Counted from the stretch's first letter, positions 1 through 6,543 are shown. The stretch: 8,279 nt of DNA from Clostridiaceae bacterium (GCA_016295895.1 JAEDKI010000083.1:1-8279); one strand, 5' to 3'. Notes: generated by a model from the letters alone, not told the origin. A program made the numbers and translations.

Positions 1-4
1 CTTA

Positions 5-250
5 TCAGTCGCTTGTGTAGGGAAGCAGAGCTACCTGACGGGCACGCTTGATAGCGGTTGTCAGCTCACGCTGATGCTTGGCGCAGGTGCCGGTTACACG
101 GCGGGGAAGGATCTTTGCTCTGTCTGAAGTGAATTTATTAAGTCTGTTAACATCCTTATAATCGATGTATTCAACCTTATCAACGCAGAAAGCGCAAACT
201 TTTCTGCGACCCTTTTTGTTGGGTCTTCTTTCGCTCTTATCGTAAGCCAT
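5..250 (-). CDS. rpsR: 30S ribosomal protein S18
   Basis: Small-subunit ribosomal protein that binds 16S rRNA as a heterodimer with S6 on the platform of the 30S particle. The 81-residue product is the usual length. It has a basic N-terminus and the S18 core (YIDYKDVNRLNKF, residues 28-40, then ILPRR and TGTCAKHQREL). C19, C22, C56 and H59 make a plausible zinc site, so this is the zinc-binding form of S18. The ATG at 250 has an AAGGAGG site at 259-265, 8 bases upstream. It is the third gene of rpsF-ssb-rpsR and begins 36 bases after ssb. The TGA stop lies at 5-7, so the gene is complete but its downstream neighbour is outside the window. S6 and S18 bind RNA together, so their co-transcription fits joint autoregulation through the rpsF leader. 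Identity is secure. Confidence 0.97.
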   Translation of the reverse strand: MAYDKSERRPNKKGRRKVCAFCVDKVEYIDYKDVNRLNKFTSDRAKILPRRVTGTCAKHQRELTTAIKRARQVALLPYTSD

Positions 251-286
251 GGATTAAACCTCCTTTTTGTTTCAGTTTTTTCGATC

Positions 287-727
287 TCAGAACGGGAGAT
301 CGTCCTCGGGAATCTCCTTAAAATCGCTCTCATCGGCAGTTGCATATGACGGAGCGGGCTGAGCGGGTGCAAAGCCGTCGTTTCTCGGATATGATGAACC
401 CGAGTCGTTCTTTGAACCGCAGAAGCTTGCATTGTCTGCAACAAGCTCAACAGCCTTTCTCTTGTTGCCGTTTTTATCCTCATACATTCTTGTCTGAATG
501 TGAGCCTGAATCGCAATCATCGAGCCCTTGCGGAAATATTTGCAAATGAATTCCGCAGTCTGACGCCATGCGATAACATCGATAAAATCGGCCTGTCTCT
601 CCTCGCCCTGACGGACAAAGCTCCTGTCAACGGCGACGGTGAATGATGAGACGGAAATTCCGCTTCCTGTAGTGCGAAGCTCGGGGTCTGCAACGAGTCT
701 GCCCATAATAACGGCACAGTTAATCAT
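287..727 (-). CDS. ssb: Single-stranded DNA-binding protein SSB
   Basis: Binds single-stranded DNA during replication, repair and recombination, and recruits partner enzymes through its acidic C-terminal tail. The 146-residue protein has an N-terminal OB fold (about 1-103) with the GRLVADPELR motif (9-18), the FTVAVDR strand (29-35) and DFIDVIAWRQTAEF (47-60). W54 sits where a DNA-stacking tryptophan lies in well-studied SSBs. A Gly/Ser/Pro/Ala-rich linker of about 35 residues follows, then the tail EIPEDDLPF (138-146), the canonical partner-docking tip. The ATG at 727 is read from an AGGAGGT site that overlaps the rpsF stop (TAAGGAGG), so translation is probably coupled to rpsF. The gap from rpsF is 12 bases. 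The intact OB fold and tip indicate the housekeeping SSB, not a competence paralogue. Confidence 0.97.
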   Translation of the reverse strand: MINCAVIMGRLVADPELRTTGSGISVSSFTVAVDRSFVRQGEERQADFIDVIAWRQTAEFICKYFRKGSMIAIQAHIQTRMYEDKNGNKRKAVELVADNASFCGSKNDSGSSYPRNDGFAPAQPAPSYATADESDFKEIPEDDLPF

Positions 728-739
728 TTCAAGACCTCC

Positions 740-1030
740 TTAGTTCTTTTTGACAATGAGTGAACGAAGCACGCCGTCCGTGATCTTGAGAACACGGTCA
801 AGCTCTGCCGGGAACTCGGGAGCAGCCTGGTAATTGAAGAGAACATAGAATCCCTCGGGCTCGTCGTTGATGGGATATGCGAGCTTGCGCTTGCCCCATT
901 CATCAACGCTCTCAAGAGTGCCGTTAGCTTCAATCATGGCTTTGAATTTCTCAACGATCGGCTGAACTGCCTCCTCACCGTTGGCAACTGAAAAAACCAC
1001 CATTGTCTCGTAGCTGATGTTTGCTGACAT
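740..1030 (-). CDS. rpsF: 30S ribosomal protein S6
   Basis: Small-subunit ribosomal protein that binds the 16S rRNA platform together with S18. The 96-residue product shows the S6 signature: YETMVVF at the first strand (7-13), the motif DEWGKRKLAYPI (43-54), then GFYVLFNY and the C-terminal LDRVLKITDGVLRSLIVKK. I chose the ATG at 1030 because AAGGAGG lies at 1041-1047 with a suitable gap and the protein then begins exactly at the S6 domain. A longer reading frame open to 1156 would run through the promoter and leader, so it is not used. It is the first gene of the operon and its stop codon overlaps the ssb ribosome site. The 5' leader at about 1031-1121 carries structures likely to mediate feedback by S6:S18. 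No truncation is seen. Confidence 0.96.
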   Translation of the reverse strand: MSANISYETMVVFSVANGEEAVQPIVEKFKAMIEANGTLESVDEWGKRKLAYPINDEPEGFYVLFNYQAAPEFPAELDRVLKITDGVLRSLIVKKN

Positions 1031-1037
1031 TCTTAAA

Positions 1038-1121
1038 GCACCTCCTTCTGGTCTTTGGCCACGGTGCATCCGTGGCAAGGAATAAAAATTAGTTTTAATC
1101 CTGCTGTTTCTTTCACAGCGG
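1038..1121 (-). promoter_or_regulatory. rpsF leader with candidate S6:S18-binding motif
   Basis: Reading the minus strand, the leader holds a 5' hairpin (GCUGU/ACAGC, about 1103-1118) and then a region with two competing folds. Fold A is a perfect 7-bp hairpin, GCCACGG-AUGCA-CCGUGGC (1058-1076). Fold B pairs GCAC(C) at 1063-1067 with (G)GUGC at 1038-1042. It leaves CCG (1062-1064) next to a UGG/CCA hairpin (1049-1061) and ties up the last two G of the Shine-Dalgarno. The run ACCGUGGCCAAAGACC resembles the 16S rRNA segment ACCGGUGGCGAAGGCGG, the natural S6:S18 site (quoted from memory). A CCG-bulge motif in rpsF leaders bound by S6:S18 is published. The assignment here is by shape and position only. 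Confidence 0.6.
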
Positions 1122-1127
1122 TTAATT

Positions 1128-1156
1128 ATTTTAACAAAATACAGTCCGCTTGTCAA
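1128..1156 (-). promoter_or_regulatory. Sigma-A promoter of rpsF-ssb-rpsR
   Basis: On the minus strand TTGACA (1151-1156) is a perfect -35 box. It is separated by exactly 17 bases from TAAAAT (1128-1133), a 5/6 -10 box. Transcription would start near 1121, leaving a leader of about 90 bases before rpsF. The strength fits a ribosomal protein operon. Confidence 0.85.
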
Positions 1157-1203
1157 GGGTTTTGTTTGAATATTTAAACTCTTAACGAAAAAACCGCTTT
1201 TTA

Positions 1204-2082
1204 TCAGTCCGCAAGCTTATAAAAAGTCAGATTTGTACTTTCACGGCGTTCTCCTCTGTCAAGAACGCAGAAAACGGGTTCGCCGTTTTCGTCGGCATAG
1301 ACCGTCATATCCTCCGCCTCAAAAACGACGCCTACATTTCTGATGAACACGGTTTCAACCTCTCCCGTTTCAACATCAACGCTCAGAATTCTCTTCTGAT
1401 CGTTTAATTCATCGCAGGACATATAGAGCTTTCCGCCGAACATCTCCGCACCCTGGATTCTGTAAATAGGCTCGGAAAGCGGAACGGTTTTGACAAGGCT
1501 CATGTCGCTGAGGTTGAACACATTGAGAACCGAGGAATCGCCCGTCTTATCTTCGGGTTCTTCCTTCCACTCTGCCGTATAGAGATAATTTCTCTCAACA
1601 TCGATTGCGCACCAGGGAACGCCCTCAAGGTGAAGCTCGTGAGGAAGCTCATAATATGTACCCGTGAATTTGAGAGTTTCGGCATCGTAAAGTGCGATAA
1701 ATGAATTATTATAATCGGGACCGTCCTCGATTGCGGCATAAACCATGCCGTTGTAGCAGCTCAGACCGCCGATATGATTGCAGCCTCTGTCTTTAAGAAC
1801 CTGAGGAATGGCATCGGTCATAATGCGACTGATTTCTCCCGTTTTCATGTCAGCCTTGCCGAGATTCTTGTTTCCGCTGAAATAGAAATATTCGCCGTCA
1901 TTGGTAACGCCCTGAGAAGAAACGTTGTAATCGAACAGAACATAGGTGTTTTTGCCGACAACCTCCGCTCCGACGGGATCGGGCAGATTCTTCTCGTCAG
2001 CGCCGATAACAAGAAGCATTATTGCCGAAATCAGGGCTATGCACTTTTTGAAAATAACATAAGAGAATCCGAATTGAACCAA
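1204..2082 (-). CDS. Membrane-anchored or secreted beta-propeller-like protein, function unknown
   Basis: Not recognised as a named gene. The start shows a positively charged FKK followed by a hydrophobic stretch (CIALISAIMLLVIG), then ADEK, so it is a signal peptide or single N-terminal anchor without a lipobox. The rest (about 260 residues) alternates short strands and turns with repeated units such as DGEYFYFSGNKNLGKADMKTGE, NGMVYAAIED, YDAETLKFTG, RNYLYTAEW, GGKLYMSCDE and SVDVETGEVE. This is typical of blade strands in a beta-propeller, and no catalytic motif is visible. The start is uncertain: TTG at 2082 has GGAG 9 bases upstream, whereas ATG at 2091 directly abuts that GGAG and TTG at 2100 has no site. 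The gene is transcribed alone, divergent from uvrC, and no clear terminator separates it from the rpsF promoter. An extracytoplasmic binding or scaffold role is only inference. Confidence 0.7.
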   Translation of the reverse strand: MVQFGFSYVIFKKCIALISAIMLLVIGADEKNLPDPVGAEVVGKNTYVLFDYNVSSQGVTNDGEYFYFSGNKNLGKADMKTGEISRIMTDAIPQVLKDRGCNHIGGLSCYNGMVYAAIEDGPDYNNSFIALYDAETLKFTGTYYELPHELHLEGVPWCAIDVERNYLYTAEWKEEPEDKTGDSSVLNVFNLSDMSLVKTVPLSEPIYRIQGAEMFGGKLYMSCDELNDQKRILSVDVETGEVETVFIRNVGVVFEAEDMTVYADENGEPVFCVLDRGERRESTNLTFYKLAD

Positions 2083-2111
2083 AAGAATCATCTCCAGCAA
2101 ATTTTTATGAT

Positions 2112-2140
2112 ATTATATAACCCTTTCCCGAATAAGTCAA
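2112..2140 (-). promoter_or_regulatory. Sigma-A promoter of the propeller-protein gene
   Basis: On the minus strand TTGACT (2135-2140) and a perfect TATAAT (2112-2117) are spaced 17 bases apart. The expected start, near 2104, gives a leader of only about 20 bases before the TTG at 2082, and even less before the ATG at 2091. A 10-bp perfect palindrome, CAAATATTTG (2138-2147), overlaps the -35 box and could be an operator. A second TTGAC lies 11 bases further upstream (from 2151). Confidence 0.75.
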
Positions 2141-2174
2141 ATATTTGTCAAAAAAATCCGCAGGCTTTTGGGTC

Positions 2175-2203
2175 TTGCGAAAACAGGCTGATAAAGCTAT
2201 AAT
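2175..2203 (+). promoter_or_regulatory. Sigma-A promoter of uvrC
   Basis: TTGCGA (2175-2180) and a perfect TATAAT (2198-2203) are separated by 17 bases. The start would be near 2210, so the uvrC leader is very short and consists almost only of the ribosome site. The two divergent -35 boxes lie about 35 bases apart, so regulators or supercoiling could affect both genes. I see no LexA-type box at this promoter. Confidence 0.75.
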
Positions 2204-2226
2204 ATAAGGCGACGGAGGTGATCCCG

Positions 2227-4062
2227 ATGAACGAAAGACTGCCTTATTTAAGAAAAAAATCCATGAGCCTGCCCTTAACGCCCGGGGTCTATCTCATGAA
2301 AAACAAAAAGGGTGAAATAATCTATGTCGGCAAGGCGAAGGCTCTCAAAAACAGAGTCAGCTCATATTTCGGCTCTCAGAACAATCATACGACAAAGGTT
2401 CGCAAGATGGTCGAAAATGTCGAAGATTTTGATTATATCATGTGCGACAGCGAATTTGAAGCTCTCGTTCTCGAATGCTCGCTTATAAAACAGCACAGCC
2501 CGAAGTATAATATATTATTGAAAGATGACAAAGGTTATCACTATATAAAAATTATAAACGGCGAATGGAAAAATTTCTTTGCGGTCAAGCAGAGGCTTGA
2601 CGACGGTGCGGAATATATCGGCCCGTATACAGGCTCTTACGGCATAACCAACGCCGTTGACGCCGCAAAAAAGATTTTTCTGATTCCGCAATGCACGAAG
2701 CTTTTTCCCCGTGATTTCGGCAAAAGCCGCCCGTGCCTGAACTTTTTCATCGGTCAATGTTCCGCTCCGTGCGCAGGCAAAATATCCCGTGAAGCGCATA
2801 ACGAAGCGGTTGAACAAGCGATTGATTTTATAATCAACGGCTCGGGCAAGGCGGTTGAAAGCCTGACGGAAAAGATGCTCGAAGCCTCGGAAAATCTTGA
2901 ATTTGAAAAAGCGGCGAAAATCAGAAATAAAATTGCGGCAATCAAAAAAGTTACCGAAAAGCAAAAGGTTGTTGCCGCTTCGGTTGAGGAACAGGATGTT
3001 TTTGCGCTTGTCTGCTCGGATTCCAAGGCTTGCCTTTCGGTTATCCGCTTCAGGGATTCAAAGCTTTACGACAGCGAGCATTTCATTTTTGACCTGCCCG
3101 AGGATCTGCCCGAGGCAAGGCATGAATTGATCAGAAGCTACTATTCAATGCGTGATTTTGTTCCACGCAGAATTGCCGTTGACGGCGAGGTGAATGACAG
3201 CGAGTTGCTTTGCGAATGGCTTTCATCTCTTGCGGGGCGCAAGGTCAGCATTGCCGTTCCGCAGAGAGGCGAACAGCATTCTCTCGTTGAAATGTGCCGC
3301 TCAAATGCGGCGCAGAAGCTTGCAATCTATCTCGGAAAGGGCGGCAAGGCAACGGCGGCTCTTGACGAGCTCGGCACTCTGCTCGGTCTGAAAGCTCCGC
3401 CCGAATTTATTGAATCATACGATATATCCCACACGGCGGGCAGCGAGAATGTTGCCGGAATGGTTGTTTTCAAAGGCGGAGTGCCTTATAAAAAAGGCTA
3501 CCGCAGGTTTGCGATAAAGGGCTTCAGCGGTCAGGACGATTATGCGTCGATGGCCGAGGTGATAGAACGGAGGATTTTAAGATACTTTGAAGAAAAAGAC
3601 AGCGGCGAGGGCTTCGGCAGACTGCCCGACCTGATTCTCCTTGACGGCGGCAGCGGTCAGGTCAACGCCGTGAAACCCGTTCTTGAAAAATACAGTCTTG
3701 ACATTCCGCTTTTCGGCATGGTTAAGGATTCTCACCACAGAACAAGGGCTATAGCCTGCTCGGGCGATGAGCTTTCGCTGACTTCAAAAAGGGCGGCGTT
3801 TACGCTCGTTTCAACGATTCAGGAGGAGGTTCACCGCTATTCGGTCGAATATCACCGCACCCGCAGAAAGAACGCCTCCCTTTCTTCCTCCCTGACTTCG
3901 ATTGATGGCATCGGCGAAGCCCGGTGCAAGGCTCTTTTGAAGCATTTCAAAACCGTCAAGGCTGTTTCTCAGGCAAGCATTGACGAGCTTGCGGCGGTAA
4001 AAGGCATGAATATAAATGCCGCAAAAGCGGTTTTTGAGGCATTTCACGGTCAAAAAAGCTGA
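2227..4062 (+). CDS. uvrC: Excinuclease ABC subunit C (UvrC)
   Basis: Nucleotide excision repair nuclease that cuts both sides of a lesion after UvrA/UvrB loading. The 611-residue protein is full length. The GIY-YIG domain makes the 3' cut (G20-V-Y22, Y33-V-G35, R43, E76 in SEFEAL). Four cysteines (C156, C170, C178, C182) match the iron-sulfur cluster reported for UvrC. A UVR motif for UvrB contact lies at about 208-243. The RNase H-like nuclease for the 5' cut has SYDISH (D399), DDYASM (D438), LLDGGSGQ (D473) and VHRYSVEYH (H536), which match the catalytic residues known in E. coli. Tandem helix-hairpin-helix motifs end the protein (IDGIGEARCKALL, AAVKGMNINAAKAV). The ATG at 2227 is chosen because GGAGGTGATC (2214-2223) is a near-perfect anti-16S match. 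The GTG at 2218 lies inside that ribosome site and cannot be the start. Transcribed alone from its own promoter. Confidence 0.98.
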   Translation: MNERLPYLRKKSMSLPLTPGVYLMKNKKGEIIYVGKAKALKNRVSSYFGSQNNHTTKVRKMVENVEDFDYIMCDSEFEALVLECSLIKQHSPKYNILLKDDKGYHYIKIINGEWKNFFAVKQRLDDGAEYIGPYTGSYGITNAVDAAKKIFLIPQCTKLFPRDFGKSRPCLNFFIGQCSAPCAGKISREAHNEAVEQAIDFIINGSGKAVESLTEKMLEASENLEFEKAAKIRNKIAAIKKVTEKQKVVAASVEEQDVFALVCSDSKACLSVIRFRDSKLYDSEHFIFDLPEDLPEARHELIRSYYSMRDFVPRRIAVDGEVNDSELLCEWLSSLAGRKVSIAVPQRGEQHSLVEMCRSNAAQKLAIYLGKGGKATAALDELGTLLGLKAPPEFIESYDISHTAGSENVAGMVVFKGGVPYKKGYRRFAIKGFSGQDDYASMAEVIERRILRYFEEKDSGEGFGRLPDLILLDGGSGQVNAVKPVLEKYSLDIPLFGMVKDSHHRTRAIACSGDELSLTSKRAAFTLVSTIQEEVHRYSVEYHRTRRKNASLSSSLTSIDGIGEARCKALLKHFKTVKAVSQASIDELAAVKGMNINAAKAVFEAFHGQKS

Positions 4063-4110
4063 AAAAAGGATGAAATTAACAACTTTTTTTCCTTTCGTTA
4101 ACATTTGGTC

Positions 4111-4140
4111 TTGACATTCAATCGGAATTAGTGCGATAAT
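4111..4140 (+). promoter_or_regulatory. Sigma-A promoter of rsmD-coaD operon
   Basis: A perfect TTGACA (4111-4116) is followed after 18 bases by GATAAT (4135-4140). A TG pair at 4132-4133 makes an extended -10. The expected start is near 4147. It lies in the 118-base gap after uvrC, in which I find no convincing intrinsic terminator for uvrC. Confidence 0.8.
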
Positions 4141-4151
4141 AAAGTGATAAT

Positions 4152-4174
4152 TCAGAGTTTACGCTCTGAGGAGG
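4152..4174 (+). promoter_or_regulatory. rsmD leader hairpin abutting the ribosome site
   Basis: TCAGAG (4152-4157) and CTCTGA (4164-4169) form a 6-bp stem with a 6-base loop. The stem ends on the first base of the AGGAGG ribosome site (4169-4174), which is 6 bases before the rsmD ATG. It lies at the very 5' end of the predicted transcript. It could stabilise the 5' end or tune ribosome access, but no known family matches. Confidence 0.45.
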
Positions 4175-4180
4175 ACAAAC

Positions 4181-4717
4181 ATGAGAGTAATAACCGGCAA
4201 AGCAAGGGGAACTACCTTGAAAACTCTTGAGGGCGTCAGCGTACGCCCGACGACAGACAGAGTTAAAGAGGCAGTTTTCAGTATTATACAGTTTGAAATT
4301 GAGGGTCGCCGTGTGCTTGACCTTTTTGCAGGCTCCGGTCAGCTCGGAATTGAAGCTCTGAGCCGGGGAGCGGAGAGCGCAGTCTTTGTTGACGCAGACA
4401 AGAACTCTGTCAGAGTAGTTAAGGAAAATCTTGCAAAAACAAAGCTTGAACAATTCGCATCGGTTGCTCAGACCGATTCGCTTGCCTTTCTCTCTATGAC
4501 CGACAGGGTTTTTGACATTGCTTTTCTTGACCCGCCTTATCAGACGGGTCTGCTTCAGAAAGCGCTTGCTTCAATCGGCGCTCATATTGCACAGGGCGGT
4601 GTCGTTGTCTGCGAGCATCCGACGGAGGAAAAGCTCGACGACGGCTTTGACGGCCTTGCAAAGCAAAAGGACTACAGATACGGTAAAACGGAAATAACCG
4701 TTTATCGGAAGGAATGA
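4181..4717 (+). CDS. rsmD: 16S rRNA (guanine966-N2)-methyltransferase RsmD
   Basis: Transfers a methyl group from S-adenosylmethionine to N2 of G966 in 16S rRNA (E. coli numbering) during 30S assembly. At 178 residues it has the usual length. It shows the N-terminal MRVITGKARGTTL and VRPTTDRVKEAVF segments typical of RsmD. The SAM-binding motif I, DLFAGSGQLGIEALSRGA, starts at D47. An acidic end of the next strand (VFVDADK) follows, then the catalytic N-methyltransferase motif DPPY at 117-120. The ATG at 4181 has AGGAGG at 4169-4174. It is the first gene of a three-gene operon and ends 4 bases before coaD, an order commonly seen in Firmicutes. All key residues are present. The specific target is inferred from family similarity. 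Confidence 0.95.
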   Translation: MRVITGKARGTTLKTLEGVSVRPTTDRVKEAVFSIIQFEIEGRRVLDLFAGSGQLGIEALSRGAESAVFVDADKNSVRVVKENLAKTKLEQFASVAQTDSLAFLSMTDRVFDIAFLDPPYQTGLLQKALASIGAHIAQGGVVVCEHPTEEKLDDGFDGLAKQKDYRYGKTEITVYRKE

Positions 4718-4721
4718 TAAA

Positions 4722-5219
4722 ATGAAAACGGCAATCTGCCCCGGAAGCTTCGACCCCGTAACGGTCGGCCATGTTGACATCATTCATCGGGCGGCGAAGC
4801 TTTTCGATAAAGTCATTGTTGTTGTTATGATAAACTATCATAAGCCGAACAGCTATTTCACGGCATCCGAAAGAGTTGAACTTCTCAAGAGAAGCCTCGG
4901 CGATATAAAAAATGTTGAGATAGATATGTACAGCGGTCTGCTTGCCGAATATGCCGACAAAAAAGGAGCGTGCGCCGTTGTTAAAGGTTTGAGAGCCGTT
5001 TCGGATTTTGAATATGAATTCCAGCAGGCTTTGACAAACAAAAAGCTCAACCCCGAGCTTGAAACCGTTTTCCTGACCGCAAGCGCAGAGAGCATGTATC
5101 TTTCATCAAGCGTTGTTAAGCAGGTTTGCGAATTCGGCGGCGATATAAGAGAATTTGTACCCGCAGAGGTATGCGACGATATAATCAGCAGAATTAAAGA
5201 AAGGAACAGGTTTTCATAA
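4722..5219 (+). CDS. coaD: Phosphopantetheine adenylyltransferase (CoaD)
   Basis: Catalyses the penultimate step of coenzyme A synthesis: 4'-phosphopantetheine plus ATP gives dephospho-CoA and pyrophosphate. The 165-residue protein has the nucleotidyltransferase signature PGSFDPVTVGHVDII (7-21), with the T/HxGH-type motif T14-V-G16-H17. The conserved KGLRAVSDFEYE begins at K88, where the E. coli enzyme has R88, a conservative change I believe is common in Firmicutes. The C-terminal SSSVVKQ (128-134) corresponds to the ISSS-VKE ATP-site motif. The ATG at 4722 follows a GGAAGGA ribosome site inside the end of rsmD, with a 4-base gap. The stop overlaps the next ATG as TAATG (5217-5221), so the downstream gene is probably translated by coupling. 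Cytoplasmic enzyme with no sign of degradation. Confidence 0.97.
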   Translation: MKTAICPGSFDPVTVGHVDIIHRAAKLFDKVIVVVMINYHKPNSYFTASERVELLKRSLGDIKNVEIDMYSGLLAEYADKKGACAVVKGLRAVSDFEYEFQQALTNKKLNPELETVFLTASAESMYLSSSVVKQVCEFGGDIREFVPAEVCDDIISRIKERNRFS

Positions 5220-5998
5220 TGAATATTGAAAATTTACTTGACCAGATTGAAGATATCCTGGAGGCGGGTTCAAAGGTTCCCCTCTCATCAAAAATTGCCG
5301 TTGATGCAAACGCAATCAAAACCGCAATTGAGGATATCAGGCTCAATATGCCCAACGAGATAACTCAGGCAAGAGCCATTGTTGCCGACAGAAACAATAT
5401 TCTCATCAAGGCAAAGGACGAAGCCGTCAACGCCGTTACGAGCGCTCAGGAAAAGTCAAGAGCCCTCACCTCAACCGCTGAGGATAAGGTTCGTTCTCTC
5501 ATCCTCAAGACCGAGGACTACACAAAGAAGAAAATTGCCGACGCAGAGGCTCAGGCAAAGCAGATAATCAACACCGCAAACGAAGACGCAAAAATCATCA
5601 GAGCCAACGCTCAGCTTGAAGCTGCGGCAATGGTTGACAGCAGCGAAATCGTTATTCAGTCAAAGGCAACGGCAGAATCAATTGCCCAATCCGCTCAGGC
5701 GGAGGCTGCCTCAACAATCGCAGGCGCAAAGGCTCAGGCTGAAAACATCGTCAGCGCCGCAACCGAGCAGGCAGAGAGAACCATTGAGGAAGCAAGAAGC
5801 CGTTCCGACGAAGCGATTGAAAAAGCCAACAAGTGGTCGGCAGAAATCAAAATTTCTGCGGCAGACTTTATTGAGGACATAATGAAAACCGCTGACAGCG
5901 CAATTTCAACAAGCCTTAATGAAATCCAGACCGCAAGAGCAAACATCAAAACCGTTATCGGCAAAATCGAGCCGGGTTCTCAGACGGAATCGGAATAA
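5219..5998 (+). CDS. Alanine-rich long coiled-coil protein, coaD-coupled, function unknown
   Basis: Not a named gene. The 259-residue product begins with MNIENLLDQIEDILEAGSKVPLS, a short amphipathic helix followed by a proline. From residue 46 to 251 it has no proline at all and is rich in Ala, Glu, Gln, Lys and Ile. Repeating patterns such as AEAQAKQI, ANEDAKII, ANAQLEAA and AGAKAQAENI suggest one very long helix or parallel coiled coil. The pattern resembles DivIVA-like or ATP-synthase b/E-subunit stalk proteins, which may lead to automatic labels such as ATPase. No signal peptide, membrane segment or cysteine is seen. It overlaps the coaD stop (TAATG) and lacks its own strong ribosome site, so its output probably follows coaD. 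A scaffold role in division or membrane organisation is possible but unproven. Confidence 0.85.
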   Translation: MNIENLLDQIEDILEAGSKVPLSSKIAVDANAIKTAIEDIRLNMPNEITQARAIVADRNNILIKAKDEAVNAVTSAQEKSRALTSTAEDKVRSLILKTEDYTKKKIADAEAQAKQIINTANEDAKIIRANAQLEAAAMVDSSEIVIQSKATAESIAQSAQAEAASTIAGAKAQAENIVSAATEQAERTIEEARSRSDEAIEKANKWSAEIKISAADFIEDIMKTADSAISTSLNEIQTARANIKTVIGKIEPGSQTESE

Positions 5999-6041
5999 AA
6001 AACAAACAGGCTGCCGCACTCTTCGCCTGAATGCGGCAGCC
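5995..6041 (-). terminator. Strong hairpin terminator between convergent genes
   Basis: GGCTGCCGCA (6009-6018) and TGCGGCAGCC (6032-6041) form a perfect 10-bp GC-rich stem with a 13-base loop. On the minus strand it is followed by TGTTTGTTTTTTATT, a good U-tract, so it should terminate the XRE gene, with the tract reaching into the last codons of the opposite gene. On the plus strand the hairpin follows the coiled-coil gene but has only ATTAATCTGC after it. It may still stop or protect that transcript. Confidence 0.85.
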
Positions 6042-6058
6042 ATTAATCTGCAATTTAA

Positions 6059-6508
6059 TTACAGCTCGGAATCCTGAGCAATTGAAATATCATCCTCATA
6101 TATTTCTTTCGCCCGTTCCATAATGGAATATTTTCTGATGCTGTTTCTGTAATAATAAATCAGCCTTTTCTCGCTGTCGGAGAGCAGGAGATTTTCCTTT
6201 TCGGCAATTGAAGCAAGAGCACTCGGAGCGCCGGCTTTAACCAACGGAGACGGTGCGGAAGAAGCCGGAGCTTCATCAGACTGAGAGAAGAACATGCCGA
6301 GAAAATCGTCAAGCGGCACATCGTAGAGAACGGAAAGCTTCATTATAGTATCGATTTCGGGTTTTCTTCCGGTTTCGTATTTTGAATAGGTTGTTCGATC
6401 GATTCCGATATAATCCGCAACCTTTTGCTGAGTCAAGTGCATCGATTTTCTGTATGCTTTCATAACCGTTCCGAGCTTTTTGGCATCGATACCTTCAAAC
6501 GCTTTCAC
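6059..6508 (-). CDS. XRE-family helix-turn-helix transcriptional regulator
   Basis: A DNA-binding protein with an N-terminal Cro/CI-type domain (about residues 10-71). LGTVMKAYRKSMHLTQQKVADYIG covers the first helices, IDRTTYSKYETGRKPEIDTIMKLS holds the recognition helix and the ETG-R turn, and YDVPLDDFLG closes the domain. A Ser/Ala/Pro-rich linker (about 75-100) joins a C-terminal segment, LSDSEKRLIYYYRNSIRKYSIMERAKEIYED, that looks helical and may mediate dimerisation. I choose GTG at 6508 (149 residues) because GGAGG lies 8 bases upstream. The ATG at 6523 overlaps that ribosome site and has no properly spaced site of its own. The gene is monocistronic, convergent with the coiled-coil gene and divergent from the HAD gene. 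The target is unknown; self-regulation or control of the HAD gene is conjecture. Confidence 0.9.
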   Translation of the reverse strand: MKAFEGIDAKKLGTVMKAYRKSMHLTQQKVADYIGIDRTTYSKYETGRKPEIDTIMKLSVLYDVPLDDFLGMFFSQSDEAPASSAPSPLVKAGAPSALASIAEKENLLLSDSEKRLIYYYRNSIRKYSIMERAKEIYEDDISIAQDSEL

Positions 6509-6543
6509 CTGTCCACCCTCCATTCCTCACTAATGATGTTTTA

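Noticed and set aside
740..1156. Longer S6 reading frame starting at 1156
   Set aside because: The extra N-terminal residues are encoded by the promoter and the structured leader. The S6 domain and a good ribosome site both point to the ATG at 1030.
2218..2226. GTG at 2218 as the uvrC start
   Set aside because: This GTG is part of the GGAGGTGATC ribosome site itself. The ATG at 2227 is correctly spaced from it.
2515..3391. Several open frames antisense to or overlapping uvrC
   Set aside because: They overlap a full-length conserved gene and have neither ribosome sites nor recognisable domains.
4063..4110. T-rich run after uvrC as an intrinsic terminator
   Set aside because: The T-run at 4084-4090 lacks a stable GC stem before it. 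Only weak A-T pairings such as AAAGG/CCTTT and TTAAC/GTTAA are possible.
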